Positions 45,207-54,680 of a DNA stretch of 64,000 bases are shown here, in pieces; position 1 is the stretch's first letter; each line of letters opens with the position of its first letter. The DNA comes from an uncultured Pseudomonadota bacterium (lineage in GTDB: Bacteria > Pseudomonadota > Gammaproteobacteria > Steroidobacterales > Steroidobacteraceae): the NCBI GenBank assembly GCA_903927005.1, contig CAIYLH010000115.1:1-64000 (forward strand). The letters are read 5' to 3'. The notes under the pieces are model-generated. The model was not told where the DNA came from, did not search any database, and saw only the letters and a program-made list of their open reading frames with translations. Both the position numbers and the translations under genes were made by a program.

Positions 45207-45709
45207 GGCCTGCGGCTGCGCGCCACGCCGGCGCGCAGCGACTCCAGCAGGCCGCGCGATGCGGCTTCGGTCAGGTCCAGTACCTGTTCGAAGCCGCTCG
45301 CTTCCCCGTAGTAGGGATCCGGAACATTTTCAAATCCCGTATCCGGCGCGTACTCCATCAGGCGCTGCAGCCTCGCTGAATAACGGGCCGGCGCGATCGC
45401 CGCCGCATCCGCCATGTTCCGCGCATCCATCACCAGCACATAGTCGAAGCGCTCGAAATCCTCGGCGGTCAACAACCGCGCGCGCAAATCGTTCAACTCA
45501 ATGCCACGCTGCCGCGCCGCCGCCTGCGAACGCCGATCCGGTGGCGCACCTACGTGATAGTCGTGAGTACCGGCCGAATCGATCTCAATAGACAGGTCGC
45601 TCGCCTCTCGTCGCACCAAAGCGCGGAACACACCCTCGGCGGTGGGTGAACGACAGATATTCCCCATGCAGACGAACAGCACGGCGATGGGACGTGGGGG
45701 AATGGCCAT
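45203..45709 (-). CDS. Low-molecular-weight protein tyrosine phosphatase
   Basis: A 168-residue enzyme with the LMW-PTP P-loop [13 protein letters not shown] (Cys about residue 14) and the general-acid loop [18 protein letters not shown] near residue 130. Such enzymes act on phosphotyrosine proteins, often regulating exopolysaccharide kinases; some act on small molecules. The stop codons of this gene and rne share the palindrome CTAG on opposite strands, a four-base convergent overlap. No tyrosine kinase is nearby. Confidence 0.93.
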   Translation of the reverse strand: MAIPPRPIAVLFVCMGNICRSPTAEGVFRALVRREASDLSIEIDSAGTHDYHVGAPPDRRSQAAARQRGIELNDLRARLLTAEDFERFDYVLVMDARNMADAAAIAPARYSARLQRLMEYAPDTGFENVPDPYYGEASGFEQVLDLTEAASRGLLESLRAGVARSRRP

Positions 45710-45875
45710 GCGCCCTTATACCTTGCCGCTCAGCGGCCGCATATTCGGCGCAGCCCACGCAACGGGCCCAGTGACGCCACGACGACACGCCTGCCTGCGA
45801 GCGGATCCCCCGCCGGCGCCACCCGCTGAGAGTTCCATGAGAACATCTCGCGCCTTTCACCCTGGGAGTTCATCC

Positions 45876-46226
45876 ATGTCCACACCAATCTTCGTGCACC
45901 GCAATGCCCGCGCCGTCCCCGAGGTCGATGCTCCCTGGCCGGGCACTGCGATCAGCGGCAACCCGCAGACCGTCACCATGAACGGCTATGCGTCTGAGGA
46001 CGGCAAGAAGCTGATGGGGACATGGCAGTCGACACCGGGCGTCTGGCGGGTCGCCTATGACAGCTGGGAGTACTGCCACTTCCTCGAGGGCTATTCGATC
46101 ATCACGCCAGATGGGGGCGAGGCGGTGCACCTGCGCGCGGGCGACATCTTCATCATCCCGCCGGGACTGAAGGGCACCTGGGAAGTGGTTGAAACCGTCC
46201 GCAAGTACTATGTCTTCATTCTCTAA
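45876..46226 (+). CDS. Cupin (DUF861-type) protein
   Basis: A 116-residue single cupin. The first half GTWQSTPGVWRVAYDSWEYCHFLEGYSI and second half HLRAGDIFIIPPGLKGTWEV match the Cupin_3/EutQ-like group, where the usual metal-binding His residues are partly replaced (E-Y-C-H-F-L-E-G). Function is unknown; relatives often accompany amino-acid oxidation genes. GGGAG lies upstream of ATG 45876. It precedes the ABC exporter by 18 bases. Confidence 0.8.
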   Translation: MSTPIFVHRNARAVPEVDAPWPGTAISGNPQTVTMNGYASEDGKKLMGTWQSTPGVWRVAYDSWEYCHFLEGYSIITPDGGEAVHLRAGDIFIIPPGLKGTWEVVETVRKYYVFIL

Positions 46227-46244
46227 GCGCAACCGCAACATCTA

Positions 46245-48233
46245 ATGCGCGGGAACGGCACGAGCGCCGCCGTTCCCGTCGACGCGAGCCGCTTGCGCCA
46301 AGTCCGATGGGATAAGCTCACTACCCTTCCCTTTGCTCTGAGCTCACCCTTGCTGCGCTACTTCGAATCGCTGGTATCGCCCTATCCCGACGCGCCCCCG
46401 CAGTCGGTACCGCCCAGCCTGCTCGGGTTCATGTGGGCCTGCACGCGCGGTGCGCGTCGCTACATCGGCATCATGACGGCGGCGACAGCGCTGATCGGCG
46501 CGTTCGAGGCACTGCTGTTTAGCATGCTCGGCCACGTGGTGGACTGGCTCGCGAAGGTGGAGCCGGCCAGGATCTGGGCCACCCAACGGCACCAATTGCT
46601 GCTGCTGGCGGCCATCCTGACGGCCAGCAGCGTGCTCGTGGCGGTGCAGAGCCTGCTGCGGCGCCAAACGCTGGCCGGCAACTTCGCGATGCGGCTGCGC
46701 TGGGACTTCCACCGCAACATGCTTGCCCAGAGCCTGAGCTTCTATCAGGACGAGTTCGCCGGTCGCGTCGCGGCAAAAGTCATGCAGACCGCGCTGGCGG
46801 TACGCGATGCGTGGATGACCGTCGCCGACATCCTCGTTTACGTCGTGATCTACTTCGCGACGATCCTGCTCGTGGTGGGTGGCTTCAGCGGCTGGCTGCT
46901 GGTGCCGTTCGTTGGCTGGCTTGTCCTGTACACCGTCTCGATCTGCTACTACGTGCCGCGACTGGCGGCCGTCGGCAAGGCACAGGCCGACGCACGCTCG
47001 CTGATGACCGGCCGCATCACCGACGCCTATACCAACATCGCCACCGTCAAGCTGTTCTCGCACACGCAACGCGAGAGCGGCTACGTGCAGGGCGCGATGG
47101 CGGACTTCCTGCGCACCGTCTACCGGCAGATGCGGATGGTCACCTCGTTCGAGATCGTCAACCACTCGTTGAGCATGCTGCTGATCATGGGCACCGCCGG
47201 CATGACCTTGTGGCTGTGGAGCCAAGGGGCGCTGGGCATCGGCGGCGTGGCCGCTGCCACGGCGATGGCGCTGCGGCTCAATGGCATCTCGCACTGGGTC
47301 ATGTGGGAGTTCGCCTCGCTGTTCGAGCAACTCGGCACCGTCCAAGATGGCATCGGTACGCTCTCCAGCCCCCACACCGTGGTCGATCGCCCCGGCGCCG
47401 GCGAGTTGCGGGTAGCGCATGGCGAGGTGCGCTTCGAGGGCGTCACGTTCGCTTACGGCGAGGCGCTGGACAGCGCCAGGCCGGCGGTCATCGACGGCCT
47501 GAATCTGGTGGTCGCGCCCGGCGAGAAGATCGGCCTGGTCGGGCGTTCCGGCGCCGGCAAGAGCACGATCGTGAACCTGATGCTGCGCTTCTACGACCTG
47601 CGCCAGGGCCGGATCCTGATCGACGACCAGGACATCGCCGCGGTCACGCAGGATAGCCTGCGGGCGCAGATCGGCATGGTCACCCAGGACACCTCGCTGC
47701 TGCACCGCTCGGTGCGCGAGAACATCCTCTACGGACGCCCTGAGGCGTCCGAGGCCGACATGATCGCCGCGGCCCTGCGCGCGGAGGCTCACGAGTTCAT
47801 CCTGACGCTGAAGGATTCGCACGGCCGTAGCGGCTACGACGCGCACGTCGGCGAGCGCGGCGTGAAACTCAGCGGCGGCCAGCGCCAGCGCATCTCGATC
47901 GCCCGCGTGATGCTCAAAGACGCGCCGATCCTGCTACTCGACGAAGCCACCAGTGCCTTAGACAGCGAGGTCGAGGCCGCAATCCAGCAGAGCCTGTACC
48001 GCCTGATGGCCGGCAAGACGGTGGTGGCGATCGCGCACCGATTGTCGACGATCGCGGCCATGGACCGACTAGTGGTGCTGGACCAGGGGGCCGTCGTCGA
48101 AATCGGCGACCACGAGAGTCTGCTGGCACGCGACGGGCTGTATGCCCGCCTCTGGGCTCACCAGACCGGCGGGTTCCTGGGCGACCAAGCAGACAGCGCC
48201 CCTACGCGCCACGGCAGCCTGCCGCGTCCATAG
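46245..48233 (+). CDS. ABC exporter, fused permease-ATPase
   Basis: A 662-residue half-transporter. An N-terminal extension of about 60 residues precedes six membrane segments (about 75-345) and an ATP-binding domain (about 385-625) with Walker A GRSGAGKST, signature LSGGQRQR, Walker B ILLLDEATSALDSE and switch His in AIAHRLST. It belongs to the MsbA/multidrug exporter group; the substrate is unknown. A second member, msbA, is encoded at 56.6-58.4 kb within the lipid A genes. ATG 46245 has no strong ribosome binding site, so the exact start is uncertain. Confidence 0.88.
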   Translation: MRGNGTSAAVPVDASRLRQVRWDKLTTLPFALSSPLLRYFESLVSPYPDAPPQSVPPSLLGFMWACTRGARRYIGIMTAATALIGAFEALLFSMLGHVVDWLAKVEPARIWATQRHQLLLLAAILTASSVLVAVQSLLRRQTLAGNFAMRLRWDFHRNMLAQSLSFYQDEFAGRVAAKVMQTALAVRDAWMTVADILVYVVIYFATILLVVGGFSGWLLVPFVGWLVLYTVSICYYVPRLAAVGKAQADARSLMTGRITDAYTNIATVKLFSHTQRESGYVQGAMADFLRTVYRQMRMVTSFEIVNHSLSMLLIMGTAGMTLWLWSQGALGIGGVAAATAMALRLNGISHWVMWEFASLFEQLGTVQDGIGTLSSPHTVVDRPGAGELRVAHGEVRFEGVTFAYGEALDSARPAVIDGLNLVVAPGEKIGLVGRSGAGKSTIVNLMLRFYDLRQGRILIDDQDIAAVTQDSLRAQIGMVTQDTSLLHRSVRENILYGRPEASEADMIAAALRAEAHEFILTLKDSHGRSGYDAHVGERGVKLSGGQRQRISIARVMLKDAPILLLDEATSALDSEVEAAIQQSLYRLMAGKTVVAIAHRLSTIAAMDRLVVLDQGAVVEIGDHESLLARDGLYARLWAHQTGGFLGDQADSAPTRHGSLPRP

Positions 48234-48339
48234 CAGCCGCAGCGCCGCCGGCTGCCTGCGCCCCAGGTGGAAGACACTTATCGTTTCCCGAACGTAGAAC
48301 GGTCCAAATCGCTTCCAGACCTCAGCACTCGGGAATCGG

Positions 48340-49119
48340 ATGTCCAGCAGCACGACCTTGACGGCCGCCGCCCCACCGGGGCCTACCAACCCCACCCTCC
48401 GCCGGCCCCATTGGCCCGCGCGCCTGGACCTGCTGCAAAGCGCAAGCGGTCTGGTGCTTGGCCTGTTCATGTGGGGACACATGCTGTTCGTCTCCTCGAT
48501 CCTGATCAGCCAGGACGCGATGTGGACGATCTCGCGCTTCTTCGAGGGCTACTTCGTCCTCGGCCACAGCGTGCCGTGGCTCGTCTCGGTGATCGTCGGC
48601 TGCATCTTCATGCTGTTCGCGACGCATGCAGCGCTGGCACTGCGCAAGTTCCCGGCGAGCTACGCCGCGCACCGCAGTTTCCGCGACCACATGCAGGCGA
48701 TGCGCCATGAAGACACGACGCTCTGGTACTGGCAGGTCGTCACCGGCTTTATGCTGTTCTTCCTCGCCTCGCTGCATCTGGGGACGATGCTGCTGCGGCC
48801 CGACCGCATCGGCCCTTACGAATCAGCCGACCGTGTCTGGTCGGACTGCATGTGGCCGCTGTACCTGCTGATGCTGTTCGCGGTGGAGATCCACGGCGGC
48901 GTCGGGCTGTACCGACTGGCCCTCAAGTGGGGCTGGCTGGCCGGTGCCAATCCAGCCAGAACCCGCCGTCGACTGCGACTGGCGAAGTGGACACTGACGG
49001 CCTTCTTTCTGGTGCTCGGACTGGCCTCGCTGGCCGCCTACATGCGCATCGGCATCCAGCACGCCCCGCACTACGGCGAGCATTACGTGCCTGCCAGCCT
49101 CGGCGGCGGTGCACAATGA
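48340..49119 (+). CDS. frdC: Fumarate reductase cytochrome b subunit, Wolinella type
   Basis: A 259-residue integral membrane protein with five hydrophobic segments and several conserved His residues in helices ([45 protein letters not shown]), matching the di-haem cytochrome b of Wolinella succinogenes quinol:fumarate reductase (about 256 residues). It passes electrons from menaquinol to FrdB. It overlaps frdA by ATGA. Confidence 0.92.
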   Translation: MSSSTTLTAAAPPGPTNPTLRRPHWPARLDLLQSASGLVLGLFMWGHMLFVSSILISQDAMWTISRFFEGYFVLGHSVPWLVSVIVGCIFMLFATHAALALRKFPASYAAHRSFRDHMQAMRHEDTTLWYWQVVTGFMLFFLASLHLGTMLLRPDRIGPYESADRVWSDCMWPLYLLMLFAVEIHGGVGLYRLALKWGWLAGANPARTRRRLRLAKWTLTAFFLVLGLASLAAYMRIGIQHAPHYGEHYVPASLGGGAQ

Positions 49120-51092
49120 AAATCGTCTACACCGATGTGCTGGTCATTGGCGGCGGACTCGCCGGCCTGCGCGTGGCCATCGGCGCCCGCCGCCGCGGAC
49201 TCGATGCACTGGTCCTGTCGCTGGTGCCCCCGAAGCGCTCACACTCCGCGGCCGCCCAGGGCGGCATGCAGGCAAGCCTCGCCAACACCGTCAAGGGCGA
49301 GGGTGACAACGAGGACGTGCACTTCGGCGACACCGTCCGCGGCAGCGACTGGGGAGCGGATCAGGCGGTCGTGCGCATGTTCGTCAACACCGCGCCCAAA
49401 GCGGTGCGCGAACTCGCCGCCTGGGGCGTTCCCTGGAGCCGTGTCCGCCGCGGCGACCGCGAGGTCATCATCAATGGCCAGCGCATTACGCTGACCGAGT
49501 CGGAGCAGGCACACGGCCTGCTCGCCCAACGCGACTTCGGCGGCACGCGCAAGTGGCGCACCTGCTACGTCTCCGACGGCACCGGCCACGCGATGCTCTA
49601 CGCCGTCGGTGACCAGGCCATCGCGCACGGCGTGCCGGTGCACGAGCGCAAGGAAGCCCTTGCGCTGATCCGCGACGGCGACCGCTGCTGTGGCGCCGTG
49701 GTGCGCGACCTCGCCAGCGGTGAGTTGATCGCCTATGTCTCGCGCGCCACCGTCGTCGCGACCGGCGGCGCCGGCCGCCTGTATCGGGTGACGACCAACG
49801 CGGTCATCTGCGAAGGGATGGGAGCTGCGCTCGCGCTGGATACCGGCGTGGTCGCGCTTGGCAACATGGAGGCGATCCAGTTCCACCCGACCGGCATCTT
49901 TCCCGCCGGCATCCTCGTCACCGAAGGCTGCCGCGGCGATGGCGGCCTGCTGCGCGACGCCGCTGGCCACCGTTTCATGCCGGATTACGAGCCTGAAAAG
50001 AAGGAACTGGCATCACGCGACGTCGTCTCACGACGCATGGCCGAACACATCCGCAAAGGCCACGGCGCAGCATCGCGCTTCGGCCCGCACCTGTGGCTCG
50101 ACATCACCCAGCTGGGCCGGACGCACATCGACCGCAACCTGCGCGAGGTCAAGGAAATCTGCCGCTATTTCCTCGGCGTGGACCCCGCCGAGGCATGGAT
50201 CCCGGTACACCCGGCGCAGCACTACACGATGGGTGGAATCCGCACCGATGCCAGCGGCCAGTGCCCGACGCTGCGCGGCCTGTTCAGCGCAGGCGAAGCC
50301 GCCTGCTGGGACCTGCACGGCTTCAACCGTCTGGGCGGCAACTCGGTCGCCGAAACCGTGGTTGCCGGGATGATCGTCGGTGAGTTTGTCGCCGACTTCT
50401 GCCAGGGTCCGGACGGCGAGATCAACGTTCCCACCGGACTTGTGCGCGACGCCGTGGCGGCGCAACAGGCGGCCCTCGACGCCTTGATCGGCGGCGGCGA
50501 CGAAAGCGCCGACGCGATCCGGATAGCAATGCAGCAGGTGATGACCGACCGCGTCGGTATCTTCCGCGACGGCCGCGAACTGGCGGTTGCAGTGGACGAA
50601 CTCGAGGCCCTGCTGCTGCGCAGTCGGCGCATCGGGGTCCGCAGCGAAGGACCGGGACCCAATCCGGAGCTGGTGACTGCCTACCGCGTGCAACGCATGC
50701 TGAAGGTCGCGCTGTGCATCGCCTGCGGCGCGCTCGCGCGCCAGGAAAGCCGCGGCGCTCACTACCGCGAGGACTTCCCGCGTCGCGACGACGCCGCTTG
50801 GCTGCAACGCACGCTCGCCACCTGGCCGGATCCGACCGCGACGCGACCCACCCTCGCCTACGAACCGCTGCAGGTGAGCACGATGGAGCTACCCCCTGGC
50901 TGGCGCGGCTACGGCGAGCGCAACCACATCGAGCACCCCGACACCCCGGCGCGCGCCGCCACTGTCGAGGCCACGCAGACCGCCGAGCAGCTCAGCCGGC
51001 ACGCACTGCAAGAGCGGCTGATGCCGTACCGTCACCTGTTGCCGCCGTCCCTGCGCGGCGACAACGACCGCCTCGGAGACCTGCCGCGATGA
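49116..51092 (+). CDS. frdA: Fumarate reductase flavoprotein subunit
   Basis: A 658-residue FAD subunit of the epsilonproteobacterial type (W. succinogenes FrdA is about 656). The FAD-binding [16 protein letters not shown] is at the N-terminus, the covalent-FAD His in [12 protein letters not shown] (about 43), active-site [21 protein letters not shown] near residue 255 and the [11 protein letters not shown] and [21 protein letters not shown] blocks. ATG 49116 overlaps the frdC stop; the frame upstream is not family sequence. frdB follows with an ATGA overlap. Confidence 0.95.
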   Translation: MKIVYTDVLVIGGGLAGLRVAIGARRRGLDALVLSLVPPKRSHSAAAQGGMQASLANTVKGEGDNEDVHFGDTVRGSDWGADQAVVRMFVNTAPKAVRELAAWGVPWSRVRRGDREVIINGQRITLTESEQAHGLLAQRDFGGTRKWRTCYVSDGTGHAMLYAVGDQAIAHGVPVHERKEALALIRDGDRCCGAVVRDLASGELIAYVSRATVVATGGAGRLYRVTTNAVICEGMGAALALDTGVVALGNMEAIQFHPTGIFPAGILVTEGCRGDGGLLRDAAGHRFMPDYEPEKKELASRDVVSRRMAEHIRKGHGAASRFGPHLWLDITQLGRTHIDRNLREVKEICRYFLGVDPAEAWIPVHPAQHYTMGGIRTDASGQCPTLRGLFSAGEAACWDLHGFNRLGGNSVAETVVAGMIVGEFVADFCQGPDGEINVPTGLVRDAVAAQQAALDALIGGGDESADAIRIAMQQVMTDRVGIFRDGRELAVAVDELEALLLRSRRIGVRSEGPGPNPELVTAYRVQRMLKVALCIACGALARQESRGAHYREDFPRRDDAAWLQRTLATWPDPTATRPTLAYEPLQVSTMELPPGWRGYGERNHIEHPDTPARAATVEATQTAEQLSRHALQERLMPYRHLLPPSLRGDNDRLGDLPR

Positions 51093-51817
51093 GCGACACC
51101 CGCCAGATCAACCTGCACGTCTTCCGGCACAACCCGCTGGATCCGGCCAGCGTGCCACACCTGCAGACCTACCAGGTCGAGGAAGCCCCGGGCATGACGC
51201 TGTTCCTCGCACTGAGCGAACTGCGCGAACGGCAGGATCCCTCGCTGGCGTTCGACTTCGTCTGCCGGGCCGGCATCTGCGGCAGCTGCGGCATGATCGT
51301 CAACGGTCGGCCGCGACTCGCGTGCCGGACGCTCACGCAGGAACTGCCCGGCGACATCACGCTGCTGCCGCTGCCAGCGTTCGGGCTGATCGCGGATCTG
51401 TCGGTCGACACCGGCACGTGGATGCGCGCGATGACCGAGCGACTGCAGGCCTGGCTGCATCCTGCCGACCCCACACTGGACCTGTCGCGCATCGAGCAGC
51501 GCATGGAGCCACAGCTCGCTGACGAAATCTACGAGTTGGATCGCTGCATCGAGTGCGGCTGCTGCGTGGCGGCCTGCGGCACGGCGCAGATGCGCAAGGA
51601 TTTCGTCGGGGCAGTCGGCATGAACAAGATCGCACGCTTCGGGCTGGACCCGCGAGACGCGCGCAGCGATGCTGATTTTTACGAACTCATCGGTGGCGAT
51701 GAAGGCGTGTTTGGCTGCATGACGCTGCTTGCCTGCCACGACGTCTGCCCGAAGGAACTGCCGCTGCAGACGCAGATCGCATACCTGCGCCGCCGCATGG
51801 CGCGCGCCGGCGCCTGA
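51089..51817 (+). CDS. frdB: Fumarate reductase iron-sulfur subunit
   Basis: A 242-residue protein with a plant-type [2Fe-2S] site ([17 protein letters not shown] and LAC, about 60-82) and two cluster motifs [13 protein letters not shown] (about 151) and [11 protein letters not shown] (about 208) for [4Fe-4S] and [3Fe-4S]. Size and motifs fit FrdB of Wolinella-type QFR. Gene order frdCAB is that of epsilonproteobacteria, not the E. coli frdABCD order. A hairpin follows the stop. Confidence 0.95.
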   Translation: MSDTRQINLHVFRHNPLDPASVPHLQTYQVEEAPGMTLFLALSELRERQDPSLAFDFVCRAGICGSCGMIVNGRPRLACRTLTQELPGDITLLPLPAFGLIADLSVDTGTWMRAMTERLQAWLHPADPTLDLSRIEQRMEPQLADEIYELDRCIECGCCVAACGTAQMRKDFVGAVGMNKIARFGLDPRDARSDADFYELIGGDEGVFGCMTLLACHDVCPKELPLQTQIAYLRRRMARAGA

Positions 51818-51847
51818 GCGGCGCCGCGGCCGCGAACGCACTGCCCG

Positions 51848-51874
51848 GCTGAGGCCGCCTCAAGCGGCCTCAGC
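51848..51874. terminator. Hairpin between frdB and acr3
   Basis: GCTGAGGCCGC and GCGGCCTCAGC form a perfect 11-base stem with loop CTCAA, midway between the convergent stops. There is no T run on either strand, so it may act as a weak or bidirectional terminator or only protect 3' ends. Confidence 0.6.
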
Positions 51875-51880
51875 GCGAGG

Positions 51881-52933
51881 TCAGCTTTCGTACCATCCCT
51901 TGGACGCGTTGACGACCTTGACCACGAGGAGCATCACCGGCACCTCAATCAGCACGCCCACGACCGTCGCCAGCGCCGCCCCGGACTCGAAGCCGAACAG
52001 CCCGATCGCCGCCGCCACCGCCAACTCGAAGAAATTCGACGCCCCGATCAGCGCCGAGGGACAGGCAACTGAATGCTTCTCACCGAGCAGGCGGTTGAGC
52101 AGGTACGCCAGCGACGAGTTGAACAGCACCTGGATGAGAATCGGCACGGCCAAGAGCGCGATCACCAAGGGCTGCTTCAGGATCGCCTCCCCCTGGAACG
52201 CGAACAGCAGCACCAGCGTGAGCAGCAACGCGCCAATCGACCAGGGCCCGATTTTCTCCATGGTCGCATCGAAGCAGGCCTGGCCGCGCGCGAGCAGCTG
52301 CCACCGCCACAACTGCGCAAGCAGCACGGGAATGACGATGTAGAGGACGACCGAGGTCACCAGTGTCGCCCACGGCACCGTGATCGCCGAGATGCCGAGC
52401 AACAGGCCGACCAGCGGCGCAAACGCAAACACCATGATCGTATCGTTCAGGGCCACCTGCGACAGCGTGAATAGCGGATCGCCATTCGTCAGGCGGCTCC
52501 ACACGAACACCATCGCCGTACACGGCGCCGCCGCCAGCAGAATCAATCCGGCGATATAGCTGTCGAGCTCGTGGGCTGGAAGATAAGGCGCGAAGACGTG
52601 CTTGATGAAGAACCAGCCGAGGAACGCCATCGAGAAGGGCTTGACGAGCCAGTTCACGAACAGCGTGACGCCGATGCCGCGCGCGTGGTTCCTGACCTCG
52701 CGCAGCGCCCCGAAATCGACCTTCACGAGCATCGGGATGATCATCACCCAGATCAGCAACCCGACCGGCAGGTTGACCCTGGCGACTTGCAGCTGGCCGA
52801 GACTCTGGAAGACGGCCGGCAGCAATTGCCCCAGCACGACGCCGGCCGTGATGCACAACGCAACCCATACCGTCAGGTAGCGCTCGAACCCGCTCATCGC
52901 AGGCTTGGCGCCGCTGTGCTCAGTGTTGGTCAT
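51881..52933 (-). CDS. acr3: ACR3-family arsenite efflux permease
   Basis: Exports arsenite across the inner membrane. The 350-residue protein has ten hydrophobic segments and the ACR3 motifs WVMIIPMLVKVDF, LAAAPCTAMVFVWS (with the functionally important Cys), LNDTIMVFAFAP and ALIGASNFFELAVA. It is the last gene of arsR-arsC-acr3, three bases after arsC. It is not of the ArsB type. Confidence 0.96.
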   Translation of the reverse strand: MTNTEHSGAKPAMSGFERYLTVWVALCITAGVVLGQLLPAVFQSLGQLQVARVNLPVGLLIWVMIIPMLVKVDFGALREVRNHARGIGVTLFVNWLVKPFSMAFLGWFFIKHVFAPYLPAHELDSYIAGLILLAAAPCTAMVFVWSRLTNGDPLFTLSQVALNDTIMVFAFAPLVGLLLGISAITVPWATLVTSVVLYIVIPVLLAQLWRWQLLARGQACFDATMEKIGPWSIGALLLTLVLLFAFQGEAILKQPLVIALLAVPILIQVLFNSSLAYLLNRLLGEKHSVACPSALIGASNFFELAVAAAIGLFGFESGAALATVVGVLIEVPVMLLVVKVVNASKGWYES

Positions 52934-52936
52934 GAT

Positions 52937-53431
52937 TCATACCCCGGCGAGGCGACGCGCGGACTGCTCCAGCGCCATGCGTTCGAGCGACTCCGTGGGC
53001 AGGCTGATCAATAGCTGCAGGCGGCGCTTGATCTGGTGGAGGGTCGTCCGGAACGCAACCAGCTTGATCTCGTCAGCCGCCTCCCCCGCACTCGGATCGT
53101 CATAACCCCAGTGAGCGGTCGCTGGCCGCCCCGGAAAGACGGGACACACCTCGTTCGCGTTACCGCAGACGGTGATCACCAGATCGATATGGGGCGCGTT
53201 CGGACCGATGAACTCGTCCCAGCTCTTGCTGCGCAGAGTGGCGGTGTCGATGCCTGCATCTTCGAGGGTGCGCATTGCCAGCGGATTGGGATTGCCACTG
53301 TCTCGCGGCGTGCTGCCTGCCGAAAAAGCAACGAACTTGCCCGCACCCATCTCGTTCAGCAGCGCTTCGGCGAGAATGCTGCGGGCGGAGTTATGCGTGC
53401 AGAGAAAAAGCACGGAAATAGGAGAACTCAT
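52937..53431 (-). CDS. arsC: Arsenate reductase, thioredoxin/LMW-PTP type
   Basis: Reduces arsenate to arsenite for export. The 164-residue protein has the LMW-phosphatase P-loop in LFLCTHNSARSILAEA (Cys about 11) and the second redox region VCGNANEVCPVFPG with two cysteines (about 88 and 95), the arrangement of thioredoxin-coupled ArsC (pI258 type). ATG 53431 overlaps the arsR stop (ATGA). Confidence 0.95.
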   Translation of the reverse strand: MSSPISVLFLCTHNSARSILAEALLNEMGAGKFVAFSAGSTPRDSGNPNPLAMRTLEDAGIDTATLRSKSWDEFIGPNAPHIDLVITVCGNANEVCPVFPGRPATAHWGYDDPSAGEAADEIKLVAFRTTLHQIKRRLQLLISLPTESLERMALEQSARRLAGV

Positions 53432-53775
53432 GAAATTCGACCCCTCTGGGCGGCAACCAACGTGACTTCGACAGGCTCGACCGCACACGGCTTGCCACCG
53501 CAGCAACTGTGGGTCAGAAAGCTCAGCAACTGGTTCATCCGCTCGAAATCCGCCCTATAGATGAGCGCGCGCCCGCGCTTCTCCTGGCTGATCAGCTTGG
53601 CGGCCATCAGTCCGCGGAGGTGAAACGACAGCGTGTTGGCGGGAATCCCCAGCTGCTGCGCAAGCACGGTGGGTTGCACGCCCTCCGCCCCCGCTTGCAC
53701 CAGCGCGCGGAAGATGGCGAGCCGCGACGCCTGAGCTAGCCCGGTGAGCGCTTCGACGGCCGCTATATGTTCCAT
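53428..53775 (-). CDS. arsR: ArsR-family arsenic-responsive repressor
   Basis: A 115-residue winged-helix repressor, ALTGLAQASRLAIFRALV to LSFHLRGLMAAKLISQEKRGRALIYRADF. The C-terminal part has SCCGGKPC, a cysteine cluster suited to As(III); the classical ELCVCDL-type Cys pair in the DNA-binding helix is absent. This places it with the ArsR proteins that sense arsenite through C-terminal cysteines. It is first in arsR-arsC-acr3, and an inverted repeat lies directly in its leader. Confidence 0.94.
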   Translation of the reverse strand: MEHIAAVEALTGLAQASRLAIFRALVQAGAEGVQPTVLAQQLGIPANTLSFHLRGLMAAKLISQEKRGRALIYRADFERMNQLLSFLTHSCCGGKPCAVEPVEVTLVAAQRGRIS

Positions 53776-53777
53776 TG

Positions 53778-53793
53778 TTCCAGCATAATGGAA
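53778..53793. promoter_or_regulatory. Candidate ArsR operator
   Basis: TTCCA and TGGAA form a perfect inverted repeat around six bases, three bases upstream of the arsR start; another TTCCA lies at 53770-53774. A TATAAT-like -10 (ATTATA on the plus strand, 53794-53799) is adjacent. The position suits autorepression. Confidence 0.6.
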
Positions 53794-53915
53794 TTATATG
53801 ACAAGTTGAAGTCATCGCAGTGACGGGGCCGATGATTGAACTTAGGCCGAAGCGGCCGTCGACTAGCGGCCGCCAGCGCCCTGGCCGTGGATGAAGCCGG
53901 AGCGCCGCTGCAAAC

Positions 53916-53944
53916 GTCGGCAAGCGCCTTGCGCGCTTGCCGAC
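53916..53944 (-). terminator. Hairpin after the DUF4136 lipoprotein gene
   Basis: GTCGGCAAGCGC and its exact complement form a 12-base stem with a five-base loop, 14 bases after the stop on the minus strand. Only GTTTGC follows, so termination without Rho would be inefficient. Confidence 0.55.
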
Positions 53945-53957
53945 ATCCGGCCAAGCC

Positions 53958-54560
53958 TCAGGGCTGGGGCGCAGCCACCGTGCCGCGACCGGCGCCGTAG
54001 GGGTAGTGCGCGAAGATCTGCGCCACGACCGGCGGCAGGGTCAGTTCCGGCTGACGCAACTTGACCTCGCTCACCTCGCCCAGCGCAACGCCTTCCCAGA
54101 CGCTCTGCTTGCGGACCCGGTCAACGATGTCGATGTTCAGCGAGCCTTCGTTGACATCGCGCGCAGTTTCAAGGCAACCGTAGCCGTAGAACGGGCTGTC
54201 GAGGCCGTAGTAGCTACCGCGGAAAGGCGCCATCACAGACGGCATCGACGACGACTCCTGCTTGCGACGCACGTTCGCCTGGAAGTTCACCAGCAGGTCC
54301 GGAGTCTCCGACGGACGGTAGCCGCGCTTCTCCATCTCGACCGCGACCGCCGCCTTCAGCGCGCGCGAGACGAGGGTCGTGTAGTCGCCACGATCGGTAC
54401 CCGTACGCTCTACAAAACCGTAGGTGTGGTAGCTGCCGAAATCCGCAGCAGAATCCGTCGTCGCGCGCACCGCCGGCACGGACGCGCAACCGGCGAGCAT
54501 CGCCACCGCCACCAGTGCCGCCGCCAGTGCGGCCAGTCGTCCAGACTTACTCATTTCCAT
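53958..54560 (-). CDS. DUF4136 lipoprotein
   Basis: A 200-residue precursor with lipoprotein signal and lipobox MLAGC (Cys about 24-26). The mature part has the DUF4136 features, an aromatic pattern FGSYHTYGFVERTGTD and a repeated-helix region VSRALKAAVAVEMEKRGYRPSETPDLLVNFQA, then a Tyr/Gly-rich loop (RGSYYGLDSPFYGYG) and IDIVDRVRKQSVWEGVA. The role is unknown. ATG 54560 has GGGAG upstream. It appears monocistronic. Confidence 0.87.
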   Translation of the reverse strand: MEMSKSGRLAALAAALVAVAMLAGCASVPAVRATTDSAADFGSYHTYGFVERTGTDRGDYTTLVSRALKAAVAVEMEKRGYRPSETPDLLVNFQANVRRKQESSSMPSVMAPFRGSYYGLDSPFYGYGCLETARDVNEGSLNIDIVDRVRKQSVWEGVALGEVSEVKLRQPELTLPPVVAQIFAHYPYGAGRGTVAAPQP

Positions 54561-54680
54561 AGCCACTCCCTGAATCTGTTTCAGCATCTTGTCGCGTCGC
54601 ACTCAGCACGGCAACCACCGCCCCGCCTTCGACCCTCACCCTGACTCAGAACGCACAGCCGCCTTAGCGGTTGACGCCCA

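Noticed and set aside
46245-48233. The second MsbA-like gene as a lipid A flippase
   Set aside because: The copy next to lpxK at 56.6 kb is the better candidate; this one lies with a cupin and fumarate reductase genes, so it is left as an exporter of unknown substrate.
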